NCBI GenBank assembly: GCA_026008535.1
Contig: BRKX01000006.1
Span: 48,100,664-48,164,663, forward strand
Direction of reading: 5' to 3'
Origin: Perilla frutescens
Taxonomy: Eukaryota > Streptophyta > Magnoliopsida > Lamiales > Lamiaceae
DNA: 64,000 nt
In this document: positions 35,362-47,731 of the stretch, piece by piece
Layout of the letters: each line of letters starts with the position of its first letter
Position numbering within the stretch: position 1 is the stretch's first letter
The notes under the pieces: model-generated
Told to the model about the DNA's origin: nothing
Databases searched by the model: none
What the model saw: only the letters and a program-made list of their open reading frames with translations
Program-made: the position numbers and the translations under genes

Positions 35362-38300
35362 TTAAATAGAACACATTCCAAGAGACTTTCTCAGGGCAGA
35401 AAATCTCTCGAAATCAAGGGGCTTGGTAAAAATATCCGTTGTTTGATTCTCAGTGGATATGTATTTGATGTTTATGATCTCCTTTTCCACCAAGTCTCTG
35501 ATGAAGTGATGTCGAATGTCGATATGCTTAGTGCGTGAATGTTGAACAGGGTTCTTAGAAATTTCAATAGCACTAGCATTATCACACAGCAAGGTTAGTG
35601 ATGAGCTTGTCATGCCATAGTCCTTCAGCATTTGATTCAACCATACCAACTGAGCACAATAACTAGTAGCTGCAACATATTCGGATTCAGCTGTTGACAA
35701 AGAGATGCAATTTTGTTTATTGCTTGACCAAGAAACCATATTGCTCCCCAAAAAGAAACAGACCACCACTTGTTCTCTTTCTATCATCAACATCACTTGC
35801 CCAATCTGAATCACTGTATCCAATGAGGCTGGTATTGGTGTCTTTGCAGTATCTGATTCCAAAGTCGACTGTGCCAGCAACATATCGAATTATTCTTTTG
35901 ACAGCTTTCAAGTGTGACTCCTTAGGTTGAGCTTGGTATCTAGTACAAACTCCAACACTGAACATGATATCAGGTCTGGTGGCAGTTAAGTAGAGCAAGC
36001 TACCAGTTATTCCTCTATACATTGTTGGATCAACATTGACTCCAACATCGTCTTTGCTCAGTTTTTTAGAGGATCTCATTGGTGTTTTCATGGGCTTTGC
36101 AGCTTCAAGTCCATAGCGCTTGATCAAACTTTTGGCATACTTACTTTGGGATATAAAAATCCCATCTTTGTCTTGCTTGATTTGGAGACCAAGAAAGTAG
36201 GCCAATTCGCCGACCATGCTCATCTCAAATGTGCTGCACATTGCATCAACAAACTCCCTAAGGAGATTAGAACAAGTGGATCCAAACATAATATCATCAA
36301 CATAGATTTGTGCAACAGTGATGTGTTTGTGAATCCTTTTGATAAATAATGTTTTATCTACCACGCCTCTTCAAAAACCAAAGTCAATTAAAAACTCGGT
36401 AAGTCGAGCATACCAAGCTCTAGGAGCTTGTTTAAACTCGTACAAGGCCTTGTGTAGTTTCAGCACATGGTTTGGTTTTTCATGGCATTCAAAGCCTTTT
36501 GGTTGTACAACATAGGCTTCCTCATTCAAAATGCCATTTAGAAAGGCACTTTTGACATCCATTTGATGCAATGTAAACCCGATGCGGCAAGCAATGGCAA
36601 GTAGGAGACGAATAGACTCTATTCTAGCAACAGGAGTGAATGTTTCATCATAGTATAATCTTGAGCCACTAGCCTGGCTTTATTTCTGACCACATTACCA
36701 GACTCATCAATCTTGTTCTTAAAAATCCATTTGGTTCCAATTACATTTTTATTTTCAGGTCTTGGAACCAAATCCCACACATTATTTCGAACAAACTGAA
36801 TCAGCTCATCATGCATTGCTTCTACCCAGAATTCATCTTTAAATGCTTCTTTGACATTTTTAGATTCAACACTCGATAGAAAGCATGAAATGGACACAAG
36901 GTTAATAATTGATGACATGCAAACCTGTTTGACCAATTCAGCAACATCGGCTGAGCTTTTTGTTCTGGTTTTGACTCCTTGAGATCCATCACCAATGATT
37001 TGGGAATTTGGATGATCTCTTTTGATTCTCCTTGAAGGATCACGTCTTGGTTCATACTGAGCCAGTGGAAGATGGTCATCATCGCTTTCAGAGGAGGATT
37101 CTGAGTCTGGTGTTCGAGGTGATGTTGATCCCTTTGCTGAGGGAGAAGAAGCATTGGATTTGACATCAAGACTTCTCGTAGGACTTTTGGCAGTTCCACT
37201 AGGCTCCTTATCAGCAACATTTGGTTCATGGAGGAGAAAAGACACATCATCTTCCTCAGATCTAGTTGCCAGGCCTGCAAGATCATCAAACACAACATTG
37301 ACAGATTCTTGCACAACTTTAGTTCTTAGGTTAAGAACACGATATGCTCTGCTGTTTTGAGCATATCCCAAGAACAATCCTTTATCACTTTTAGAGTCAA
37401 ACTTTCCAAGGTAGTCTCTGTCGTTTAGGATGTAGCAGACACATCCAAATACATGGAAATATTTAAGATTTGGCTTTCTTTCTCTTAGAAGCTCATAAGG
37501 TGTCTCATTTCTTCCTGGTCGAAGATAGACTCTGTTCCCAATATGACAGGCTGTGTTGACAGCTTCAGCCCACAACTTCTTCGAAAGCCCTTTAGCCTGT
37601 AACATTGCACATGACATTTCTTGCAGAGTTCGATTCTTTCTCTCCACTTCTCCATTTTGTTCAGGAGTTTTGGGAGCTGAATACTCATGGAGTATTCCTT
37701 TCCTTTCACAAAAGTCATTAAATGCAGCATTCTCAAATTCTTTTCTATGATCTGTTCTGACGCATGCCAATGTTGATGTCAAAATGCAAACACATTGTGC
37801 GGCAGAATCTTTTGAAGACTTTGAATGTTTCAGATTTTTCTTGCAGGAATTCAACCCAAGTGTACCTTGAGAAATCATCAACAATGACAAGTATGAAACT
37901 CTTACCATTCATACTCTTTGTATCGACTGGTCCCATAATGTCCATGTGTAAGAGTTGAAAACATCTTGTTGTTTGACAACCACCCAAGCTTTTGTGAGGA
38001 ATTCTGGTTTGTTTTCCTTTTTGGCAGACACCACATACAACATCGTGATCAACATTCAGCTTTGGTAGGCCACGGATAGCATCCGACACAATCAGTTTCC
38101 TCAAATTTACCATGCTCATATGACCGAGCTTTTGATGAATCAACTTGGTTTCATCATTAATAGTCATGTTGCACGTTTCATCTTTGTCAGCATGGTAGCA
38201 ATTATCAGATGCACGGCTTCCAAACATTATACATTTGTCATGTTTGTCAAACACTTCACAAGTGTTTTTATAAAACTTGACATACATACCATCATCACAA

Positions 38301-38872
38301 AGTTGACTAATACTGATCAAATTTGCTGTCAGTCCTTCAACATGTAGAACATTCTGAAGCTTAGGAAAATGTTTAACATTCAATGTACCTTTTCCGACAA
38401 TGTTTCCTTGAGCTCTTCCTCCGTAACTGACTTTGCCTTTGTTTGAAGTGGTATATTCTTCAAGAAACTCTTTATTGCCGGTCATGTGTCGAGAACATCC
38501 ACTGTCGAAGTACCATGTTCCGGCAATGTTAGCCTTCAGTGATGTATACACAACATTGCATGTAACCTTTATCTTTTTGGACTTCATAGGATTCTTGTTC
38601 TTTGATGTGATCCCTGATGTTGTTCTTCCGTTCGCAACATCATCGTGAAACTTAAAGCAATGTGGTTTGATGTGTCCCGGCTCCTGACAGTAATGGCACA
38701 CATATTTTCGAACCTTTGAGCCCTTACATTTCTTCTGATAATCAACTTCAACATTGCTCCCAATCGGCATGGTTGGGTTGTTCTCCTTCACAAATTTCAC
38801 AACATTGTTATTTGAGGAAGTCATGGAAATTTTGTTTGAGAATCCCAGTCCAGCCCTGTCTGTCTGTCCCAA
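35362..38872 (-). pseudogene. copia pol: protease, integrase, reverse transcriptase, RNase H (broken)
   Basis: In order: zinc knuckle CHYCQEPGHIKPHC (about 38705), aspartic protease WYFDSGCSRHMTG (about 38500), GAG-pre-integrase HQKLGHMSMVNLRK, integrase with Asp in MDIMGP, Asp in RTDHRKEF and Glu in NGEVERKNRT, reverse transcriptase with WIFKNK, MDVKSAFLNG, KQAPRAWY and active-site YVDDI (about 36300), and RNase H with STAESEYVA and the DIFTKPL tail. Breaks: a frameshift in integrase at about 37745-37800, a small deletion near 36640 that removes residues after LVAQ and shifts frame, a TGA near 36371, and a shift around 35800. Spacing otherwise matches a normal copia polyprotein. Confidence 0.92.
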
Positions 38873-38908
38873 TGTTAAGGCTTCATTTAGGACATTCGTT
38901 CCTTGATT

Positions 38909-40417
38909 CTATTTCTGAAACGTTCTTGTGGTGTTCTCCACTTCCTTCTTTAATTTAGTGATTTCAACATCACTTCTGGTGAGTCTAATTTCTAGACCTA
39001 CCATCTTCTCTCTAAGACACCGATTTTCTTCCACAAGAAATTTCAGTTCTTTTGATTGAGTTGTCCATTGACTGCAGACTTCATTCACAACATCATTGAG
39101 CTCTTCAAGAGAGGCAGAGGGGCATTCTTCCTGTGGATCAACCTTTCTGATCTCAGAAGTATGATTAAACTCATCCAGTAGAGTCATTTCATACTAATTA
39201 GTAATGTTGGGAGAGATCTCAGTGGCTTTATCTTCAACATCTGAGAGAACCTCATCTTCAATTTCACATTCTTCAATTTCTAGACCATCAAGTTCATCAA
39301 TATCGTTCAGGGCATCAATTATCTGGTCGTCTTCCTCCATCATATTGATGAACAATACTATCTGATCTGAATCATTTTCAGTATCAGACTCATCACTAAG
39401 AACAGTATTAAAATTATTTATTTGTCTTTTTGGTGCTGTTGGACATTCATTTGAGTAATGTCCATACCCAAAGCATGCTCTACATTGAAATGAATCAATG
39501 TCTTTTCTAGTGTCAGTGACTTCCTTCTTGACATTTGATCTTCCAGAATTTGATGTTGATGAGGATGGAGATTCAAACAGCCGTCGAGGTTTGATATTTG
39601 GAGGGCTTTTCTTCATGGAACGAACCAGTGAGTTGAACTTCTTTGTTAAGAGTACAACACTTAGATTCTCTTCCTCATTGATTTCCTGAAGACTGTCAAC
39701 ATCATCATGAACATCAGATGACACAGTTGTTGTCTGGAGAGCAATTCCCTTTGAAGTTGTGTTTGCTTTCTAATTTTGCAGGTTCATCTCAAATGTTAGC
39801 AAAATGCTGACCGCTTCACTCATACTCATGGTTCCTACATCGTGTGCTTCTTCGATTGCAGAAATTTTCATATTGAATCTTTCTGGGAGAGTTCAAAGCA
39901 ACTTGCTCACCATGTTCTCATTGGGTATTGGACTTCCAAGAGCGGTCGATTGGTTTGAGATCTCACATAATTTTTCAGCATAAGATGAAATAGTTTCATC
40001 TTCAAACATGCGCAAATTTTCAAATTTTGATGTGAGTAACCTCAGTTTGGTCTTCCTTACACTGGCAGGCCCTTCACAATGTTCCTGAAGAATGGTCCAT
40101 GCTTGATATGCAGTAACACAATTGCAAATCATCTTGAAACATGAAACATCGACTGAAACAAAAATTGCATTCAGAGCACGAGCATTAAAATTTGAGATTA
40201 TTCTCTCATCATTTGTCCATTGAGATTCCGGAGCTAACACAAAATCTCCATTCGGACCTTCCATCCTAGGAGGGCTCCATTCTTCAATAACTGTCATCCA
40301 TGCTCTTTCATCAGTAGATTTGATGTAGATCTTCATTCGAGATTTCCACATGACATAGTTACCACCATTGCTATCTAGAGCAGGAGGACGACATTGATTA
40401 ATTTGAATATCCATCAC
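38909..40417 (-). pseudogene. Sirevirus-like gag (broken by nonsense codons)
   Basis: Start MMDIQINQCRPP at 40417. The gag/UBN2-like helical region lies at residues about 15-180 (WKSRMKIYI, CVTAYQAWTILQEHCEG, SSYAEKLCEI). TGA at 39892-39890 sits where the sibling copy at 63.2 kb has CGA, and a TAG near 39771 where the sibling has CAG. A zinc knuckle CRACFGYGHYSNEC (C-x2-C-x4-H-x4-C) follows, then an acidic region (MMEEDDQIIDALNDIDELDGLEI is 39.3 kb) and a predicted coiled coil (LVEENRCLREKMVGLEIRL). TAGs at about 39193 and 38910 separate the parts. The two verified changes are CpG- or C-to-T-type transitions. Confidence 0.88.
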
Positions 40418-40461
40418 GGAATTTCAAGCAACACCGGATCGAGTACTTAGTGTGTCAAGTA

Positions 40462-40477
40462 CCGGATCTTGATGCCA
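40462..40477 (-). promoter_or_regulatory. Primer-binding site
   Basis: On the - strand, two bases after the 5' LTR end, TGGCATCAAGATCCGG resembles the TGGTATCAGAGC initiator Met tRNA primer site with changes. Confidence 0.75.
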
Positions 40478-40479
40478 CT

Positions 40480-41544
40480 TGTTAGAATTTGTTGCCTGAA
40501 ACAATGTGAATTACAGATGTAAATAGCAAAGTTAAAAGTAATGTTGAAGCTAGTGTTACCACATTACCTTCAACATGCAGCGGAAACGTAAATAGAACTT
40601 TGCACAAAATAAGTTTTAAATCACACTCCTTACGGTGTGTGATTGCCTCAAGGCGAAATTCACTATCACAAGTGAAACACAAAAACAATGTTGATGTTGT
40701 CTCGGTTCACTCCCTTGACAACACTGTATAAAACATACAGAGGACTATCCTAGCTTCACTCACTCGAATAATCACTCAAAAACAAACCTATCTAAACACA
40801 TAGATAGATTACAATCATTCACTCTAAATCCTAGACATCTCAAAGTTGACTATCTAACCTACACACACAACTGGAATGAAAGTCTCCAGCTGATTGGGAC
40901 GCTAGACAGATGTCGAGGAAGATGTCTTCGATTTCAGAGATGACACTAGATGGAAGATTCAGAGCTTCTCACAAACCACAGTGATAACCTGCTTGCATAA
41001 ATGATTTTAAGGTCTAAGGAGACCTTAAATACTTACTCCATCTTGTATAGACAGTTGCTCCACGAGCCCAAGAGACTAGAACTTGAATCAACCGTCTTCC
41101 AGTACCCTTTGCTGAAGTAGACTTGAGATAACCGTCTTCTGCATTGTGCGGCACATGTTCTTCAACATCGTGCAATAGTAGCGGTTACTCCAGTCACCCA
41201 CGATCTCCTGCAGCAGTTAGTGTCCAAGAAGGAGTGGGAACATCACGTCCCCATGAAATCCGGAACAGATTTTGAACAAGTCAAAATCAACATTATCCAC
41301 GATTTAATTCATAATAAAATATCTAATAAATCCCTAAATACGTGGAAAATGATATGTGACAAAAATCACAATTTATTCAGATTAATTTAAAATAAATTAA
41401 TCCAAAATACTGGGAAAGGATAAGATTAATAATTTGAGTGTTATACTCAATGTGACGAGAATGACGGAACAACATTAGGTACGACATTGATGGCGATGTT
41501 ATCAGCGAAGTGATAACATCATCTGGAACACGTCATACTCAACA
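40480..41544 (-). repeat. 5' LTR of the Sirevirus-like element
   Basis: Partner of 31133-32197, same length. Differences between the two are scattered substitutions, so both derive from one insertion event. Confidence 0.95.
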
Positions 41545-41549
41545 AATAT

Positions 41550-43199
41550 CATCAATTCATATCCAAAAGTTGTGTAAAATACATAGCTATCAAGGAGCAT
41601 CTTAACAAACGAGAGCTAAAATAGTTTGATATGGATACATAACTTTTTCTTTAAGTAAACAAGGTTTAATAATTCAAACATACATTTTGTATAGTAAAAA
41701 CTCATGGTTCTCTCTTTCTAAACTTGAGTTGGTATAATTCGAAAACTGGCTCAACCGAGCTCGATACTCATCAGATTATTTTCACTCAAAATTATAATTT
41801 TTTATAGTACTGAAAATAAGGAATTTAACGAAAATCATCCGAAAAAATAGCTCTAAATAGTATCTAGAATTCAAACGTTGAAAAATCAAAAATTTATTGC
41901 AATTAACTTGAAGATCGAATGAATACAAGACTATAGATAACATGAAGTTTCCTAATTCAACTATTCATGAAGAGTAGATCTAAGATTTACATAATATGAA
42001 AACAGAGAAATACAAAAAACACACGAAATCGATAGGATTAAAGATAAAATGAATACAAAAACATATTTAAAACATGAAGTTTTTGCATTTGTCGTGCCCA
42101 ATTGGCCTAGATTGGAGAATGTACCTTTCTCATAAGGTGGTGGCAGCGGCGGCTTGCCGGGGATGGGTGGTGGCGGCACAATGGCTCTGCCGACGGTCGC
42201 TTTCTCCCTCGTTGCTCAACCTCTCTCTTGATTTTTCACTCATGAAGGCCCGTTCTTAAATGATCAATTGAAAATGAAACTCTAGGCCCAATGATTTTTA
42301 AATTTGGGCCAAATATAGTTTAAAATATATCAACTAAATAATTTTTTACATACAATTACTTTTTGAAAAATAATATATTAGTATTCAAGAACCTACTTTT
42401 TGACTAAAAGGTGTGTTGATGATTCATTTGAACTCGGAACTGAAAACTTCAAAATTCGACACGACCCTTGAAACATTTGCTACCAATCCAATCAAAAAAA
42501 AGATTTTTGAAATGAACTTATATATAGATGAAATTTATTTGTATAAAAAGATACCTACGTGTTGCGACTTATATACGATTTAATCACAATTGAGTTTTAT
42601 CTTATTATTTTTACCTACCAAAAAGGTATATAAGACTAATAAAAATATTTTGGGAGTTCAAGGGCATTACATTAGTACCCTCAATTCACTCATTCAGGCG
42701 ATGGAATAATTACACGGGAAAATCTTAGAAGTGATAGTTTGTATTCATGACTTAGTCTTGAAATGATGTTGATGCAACATCGAATGTTAAAAGTAAAAGA
42801 GGGTTGGGTTTAAACTTCAATGCATGGGTTATTTGACTGTCGTGCCAATTTTTCCATTTAATAGTTAAAGGTCATGAAATTGTTCTTAAAATTTCTCTAT
42901 CAAATTTCGTATACAATTATATGGACGTGTTAAAACTAAGGATTATGGAGGGTTCTAATTGAGCCATTTTTAAAAGTTTGAATTTATGGTTGAAGTGAAA
43001 ATTACATGTAATTTGGCTCATAATAAATTCGCCAATTAAGTTGTGCATTTCCAATATACTAAGTTACCTCAACATTGTTGAACATCGGGGTAGTCGTAGA
43101 ATACATCAAAATAACATGTCATGTGGTATTTCGACAGATCTAAAACACCCATTTTTGAGATGCCAAAAAATGTGGTATTCAACCAAGAAGTGTAGTTAA
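41550..43199. other. AT-rich intergenic DNA
   Basis: No gene is supported. A short GC-rich patch at 42130-42200 gives a Pro-rich frame on the - strand (MPPPPIPGKPPLPPP) that runs into hydrophobic AT-rich sequence and looks incidental. Confidence 0.5.
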
Positions 43200-43217
43200 A
43201 ATGGAACCAGTAACTAA

Positions 43218-44189
43218 TTAAGCAGAAACAATGTCAATTACAATAGGATGTTGGGTCATTCCGAAACTGATTATTGACAGTAGTTGATGGCCAATAATAC
43301 TTTTTTTATTCGAGAATTGCAAATGATCAACAATATCAATATTGTTTGTAGGGATTGATGGAGAAGGATGATCCACAGTTTGTACTTGAAACAGAGGGAG
43401 CTTGTTGATGCGATTGATTAAAGGAACTATTAGTAGATCTCGCTTCATTCATCAAGAATTGATGTTGCTGCTACCATTGCAGGGATATAAACTCAAGTTC
43501 ATGACAGGAATATGAGTGGTGTATGCAGACATCGATGCATTAGGCCAAATGTAAGCTTCATTCAAGAAATGTTGTTGTTGCTACTGCATATAACTGTTGG
43601 GATATAAACTAAAGTGCTGCATGGTAAGAACACCTCTGGGAGTATGAGGGTTTTATGCATACGTCGATGCATTAGGTCAAATATTAGCTTGATTAGAGAA
43701 ATGTTGTTGTTGCATATAATTGGTGGGATATGAACTCAAGTGCATGGAAGGAACACCTCGAGGAATATGAGTTGGATGAAAACATGAATGAATTAGGCTA
43801 ATTTCTAACTTCATTCAAGAATTGTTGTTGTTTTTGCTAATACTGTTGCTCATATAAGGGCGGTTGTCTGCAAAGTTCTTCATTTGAGTGTTCAAAGAAA
43901 CGGACTATCTTAGCACAGTGCAAAGTACAGAATTTTCGCATAGCTGAGTCTTGTAGCAATGGGGGTGAACCCCGACCTTGAAAGGTCCTTGAGTTTCCTT
44001 ACATATGACCCCTTTTAAATAATGTCCACTTTCAAAATATGAATATTGGTGGTATTTGTAACTATATGGATTCTGCCTTCTTCGATCACATCTATCAAGG
44101 TGGAAATAGCAGCACCGTCTCCAATTGTGATGCATATTATTACGGCACTCATGCATCTTAAATTCATGCATCATAAACTCATCATCCAT
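43218..44189 (-). pseudogene. CCCH tandem zinc-finger (plant RR-TZF type) pseudogene
   Basis: The frame opens MDDEFMMHEFKMHEC at 44189. It matches the plant RR-TZF pattern: an arginine-rich C-x5-H-x4-C-x3-H unit is complete (C-RNNMH-H-NWRR-C-CYF-H), followed by RRRQNPYSYKYHQYS and GPFKVGVHPHCYKTQLC, equivalent to the family's GVFECWLHPARYRTQPC. The first CCCH finger has lost residues, a frameshift lies after ENSVLC (about 43915), and the last Cys of the second finger is Arg (VRFFEH in the shifted frame). Functional relatives bind RNA and act in stress responses. Downstream, a Gln/Asn-rich tail is repeated several times. No usable ORF remains beyond about 94 codons. Confidence 0.7.
43455..43850 (-). 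repeat. Amplified tail repeats of the zinc-finger pseudogene
   Basis: Four degenerate units of about 110-135 bp share, on the + strand, CAAGAAATGTTGTTGTTGC, GGGATATAAACT, ATGGAAGGAACACCT-like and GATGCATTAGG motifs. On the - strand they encode a Gln-rich peptide followed by a segment like FLNEAYIWPNAS. They extend the former C-terminus. Confidence 0.7.
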
Positions 44190-45691
44190 TGTTGTTTTGA
44201 TGTTTTTTGCTTCTCTAGTTTAGAAATCAATCTTGAAAAATTATAGCAAACCATCCAAAAAAAGTTTTATTTTTAGCCAATCTTTTTAACTTAAATGAGA
44301 CTGACAACAATAATGGTTTGAATTTGGAATGATCATTGATCATAATCAAACCCGAACAAGAAACATCATTCATTCATATCATACATGGTTAAGAAATTTA
44401 AAAATGTTATATAAGCTCTATTTACAGTAAATCGGAGAGAAATTAACAAGAATCTAATAAACCGAAGAAAGAAATCCACTTCTTCAAATCCCCCAACACC
44501 ATGCTTATCCAAAAATTAGAATTTCAAGAACTAGAAAATAAGAAATAAGAATGACAGTGCACAACATATAACTTCACAATTAATGTTCAAAATCAGTTAG
44601 GTAAATTAACAATCTAACTTATTATCTAACTTTACTTATAGCATCCAAAAGTTCTGGTACTGTATTCTTAAACTGCACCAAAAAAGAGTCAAGAGTTTAA
44701 GACGCGATAATTCCCTTACGTGTAACTGGTTCCAAATGTACTACCGTATTAATTTTCAAATGAAGTTTTTCATCAAGCCGCAATTGTAAATCTTTCTTAG
44801 TGCATGTGAAATGATCTTTTTATACTCACATAATGCTTTATGTACTTCCTCTGTCAATGTTGATTTCGAGACACATTTTAAATGAGAAGTCATTGTTAGA
44901 TACAATTTTAAAAACTTTGTTATTTTGTTATACAGTCTAATCTCTCACCATAACACAATGAATATTTTTAGTAAAAATACAATGAATAATATTGAATTAT
45001 TAAGAAACAATGAACATCACTTATTAATTTTCATTAATATCAATTTAATAAATATGATACATAAATTCAATAAGTATGGTAATAAATTAGGAAATGCGTT
45101 ATCTTTTCTACGCGATATTTTCCTCTCAAATACCCAACAAAGAGAGCATGGGAGAACAAGAATCTAACAAAACTAAAAAAATTAAAGAAATTCCCGAACC
45201 CCCAATTAAGAACACACACACATGAACGTACAACAAGATTACTTAGCAAGTCTTGAATCATGATTATCTATATTATAAGCTAGCTAGAATTTTAATATCT
45301 AGATATAAAATTAAAGAGCTAGAATTTCAACATCTAAATGTTAATACACACAATGAAATGGTGGGATATTTGTGATATTTTCAAGTCTAATGTTTTTTCA
45401 CTGGGGGAACTAGTTGGATTGTTACGGTAGAAGAGAAAAAAAATCCTTTGAAAACACTTGTAAAAGGACAAAAGGGACAATTTTCATACCATTTAATATC
45501 GAGAAGAACAAAAATAAGGAGCTCACTGCCCAATACCATCAGGAACCAATGGTAATAGAAGCTTCATTCTTGAAAAGATGTGTTGATAGTAGAAGCTCGA
45601 ATAAGATGAAAATGATGAAATTTACTACGAATGAAGTACGAGGGAGGGCAGAATGGAGATGAGGAAGAATTATATATTGAGAAATGTATTA
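44190..45691. other. AT-rich intergenic DNA
   Basis: Possible upstream remains of the zinc-finger pseudogene are not recognisable. Small frames such as 45414-45662 show no family resemblance. Confidence 0.5.
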
Positions 45692-46209
45692 GGCCATCTC
45701 CAACAGTCTGCACTATAATACAGCATCACTATCACTAAATGCATCAAATTCTCAATTTCATCTCCAACAGTTTGCACTATAATTCTACACCAAAAGAGAA
45801 TATTCTAGAATATTCCTTTTATTTCATTTATAACTATTATTTTATAATTGATAACATATAATGATTTATGAAATTTCATTTAATGAATATCTATATTTAA
45901 ATTATTTTTTTAACAGATATTTTTTCTAATTTAATTTTATGTATCAACATTTGTATTTAATTAAATTTATCATATATAATAAATTTTAATATTAATTATA
46001 ACACATTATTTAAAATACAATACAAATAACACACAAAATGCAAAACAAAACAATAAACAAAATATAACATAAAAAAAATTAAACCATTATGTCGTCGAGG
46101 AGAGAGGGATGGTATATCCATTCCCTGAAAATAGCGATCAGAATGTCACCGCCTTTGGAGACAATTTTTGCAGCAAAATGGTGACATGCGGCTGCCTTTG
46201 AAGATGCTC
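45692..46209. mobile_element. PIF/Harbinger-like MITE, 518 bp
   Basis: The left end GGCCATCTCCAACAG and the inverted right end GAGCATCTTCAAAGG resemble the common plant GGCATCTCCAAC termini. TTA flanks both sides (45689-45691 and 46210-46212), the typical 3-bp Harbinger target. An internal second copy of CTCCAACAGTTTGCACTATAAT lies at 45762. Non-coding. Confidence 0.6.
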
Positions 46210-46212
46210 TTA

Positions 46213-47425
46213 GTTGGTAGAATCTTCAATTTTGTTTGATAAAAAATTATAAGTTAATTGATTGCGGGGGAGTTTCTTAAAATGTAATATTTTTGTGTTT
46301 AGTTGGTAGAATCTGCAATTCTGTTTAAGGTCTTCAAAATTTGCAAAATATGTTGTCCAATTTATATGTACTTTATTCAGTGATTATAGACACATTGGAA
46401 TGGAGTTTGAAGCTAAAGCATGTCTAAGTAGAGTGCTTCTCCAATAGCATCCCTTGATGAAAGTGATTCATCCTCTCTTTTGTTTAGTTTGATCAAGGAG
46501 TAGTATTTGTTTCGTTTATTATTCTGTTGTACTCATGAGTATGCTAATGTTCTTTGTGAAGTTTACTGGGTACTTTAGGAATAAGAGAATGGTTTGGTAA
46601 CTATATATTCGTTTCTATCTGAGGCTAGTCATCTAGATTTAGTTAACTGAAATTGAGGATTTTAAGAAGTTGCATAGAATTTTAAGGTTGTTCTTGGTTC
46701 GTATATGATATGCATGCTAAATTGCTAATACATAGAATTATTGAACTGCTCTAAGATTCTTTATTTGAAAAGTGAAGTGGGAGCAATGGTGCACAAAATT
46801 TTATTTTACTTGACTTAGTTGATTCATTGTGCTCTTCTATAGTGTGCTACTGCATTGATCATAGACTCCTAGGTATCTAAATTGATGAATTCAAAACTCT
46901 TAATCAACTGTCAAAGAATAATTTATAACAATAATAACGCAAGACTCAAATTTATTTAACCATATTATATATGCTTTAAATTTTAATAGAGTGGAAGCAG
47001 TATATATTAGCATATTACGAGACATATATATACTTCCTTTCTTGATTGTTTGGTATTCAATAATAAATATTACATTGGTTTGATATTAGGCTATTAGCTT
47101 CATTGCTTCTATGTTTTTCATTTGATTCTAGAGTAGTTCTCACATTCTAGGTTGCAACTTTTGTTGGTGTTGATGCTAATAAAAGCAATTGTATGAAGTT
47201 CAAATTATTTATAATTTGCTACTATGTATTTCGTTTCATTGATACGAATGAAATTTGTGAATTATTCAGAAATGGCAACTTCAAGTATAGCCTCAAGAGC
47301 CATGTAACTTTGAATGATTCAGAAACGACAACTTCAACTTCAAGGCCTACTGTGAAAGATAGCCTCAAGAGCCTCCTATGAATATTCTTAGATGATGTTA
47401 GCAAGAAATGATTTCTATAATAGGA
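46213..47425. other. Intergenic DNA, possible gene fragment near 47240-47390
   Basis: Near 47270 a purine-rich acceptor-like TTATTCAG precedes a stretch that repeats AGCCTCAAGAGCC twice and ends in a stop (TSRPTVKDSLKSLL). It might be a terminal exon of an old host gene close to the MULE insertion. Nothing else is recognisable. Confidence 0.3.
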
Positions 47426-47434
47426 AATAAGGTA

Positions 47435-47480
47435 GGGAGTTTCTGTTTGTACCCCCATATTTACTCTTTGCACCACTATA
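47435..47480 (+). repeat. Left terminal inverted repeat of the MULE
   Basis: GGGAGTTTCTGTTTGTACCC, then TTTACTCTTTGCACCAC. A second, weaker TTTTTACTCAATGCACCCC lies at about 47548-47567, paralleling a doubled motif at the right end. Confidence 0.85.
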
Positions 47481-47731
47481 AAAAAAGACAAAAATAAAAT
47501 AATTAGGAATTGACTAAATTACCCTTTAATTACTTCCTTGTACCACTTTTTTTACTCAATGCACCCCAAAATAAAAATAAAAAAATAAAAAATTAAACAA
47601 TAGAAAATATATGATTAAACCTATGAAAATAGAAAATAACCAGATCTAAACTCCAAAAAAAAAGTTAGCATTATTGAACACAATTTAAACTCAAAAACCT
47701 AGTTTGGAGTTGTTCAGCTGTTGTGGCGAGA

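Larger units (their letters stand above)
31133..41544 (-). mobile_element. Complete Sirevirus-like Ty1/copia element, 10.4 kb
   Basis: Two LTRs of 1065 bp (31133-32197 and 40480-41544) enclose gag, pol and a 3' accessory ORF, all on the - strand. The target duplication AATAT is perfect (31128-31132 and 41545-41549). A primer site adjoins the 5' LTR and three PPT-like tracts adjoin the 3' LTR. The accessory ORF downstream of pol, the repeated polypurine tracts and the length match the Sirevirus lineage. LTR divergence is noticeable (seven differences in the first 225 bp by eye), so insertion is not very recent. The ORFs contain stops and frameshifts. Confidence 0.93.

Noticed and set aside
41961..42179. 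Pro-rich then hydrophobic frame on the - strand
   Set aside because: Short, changes composition abruptly, with no promoter, splice context or homology visible.
45414..45662. 82-codon Lys-rich frame
   Set aside because: No family resemblance; AT-rich intergenic DNA next to a MITE; likely chance.
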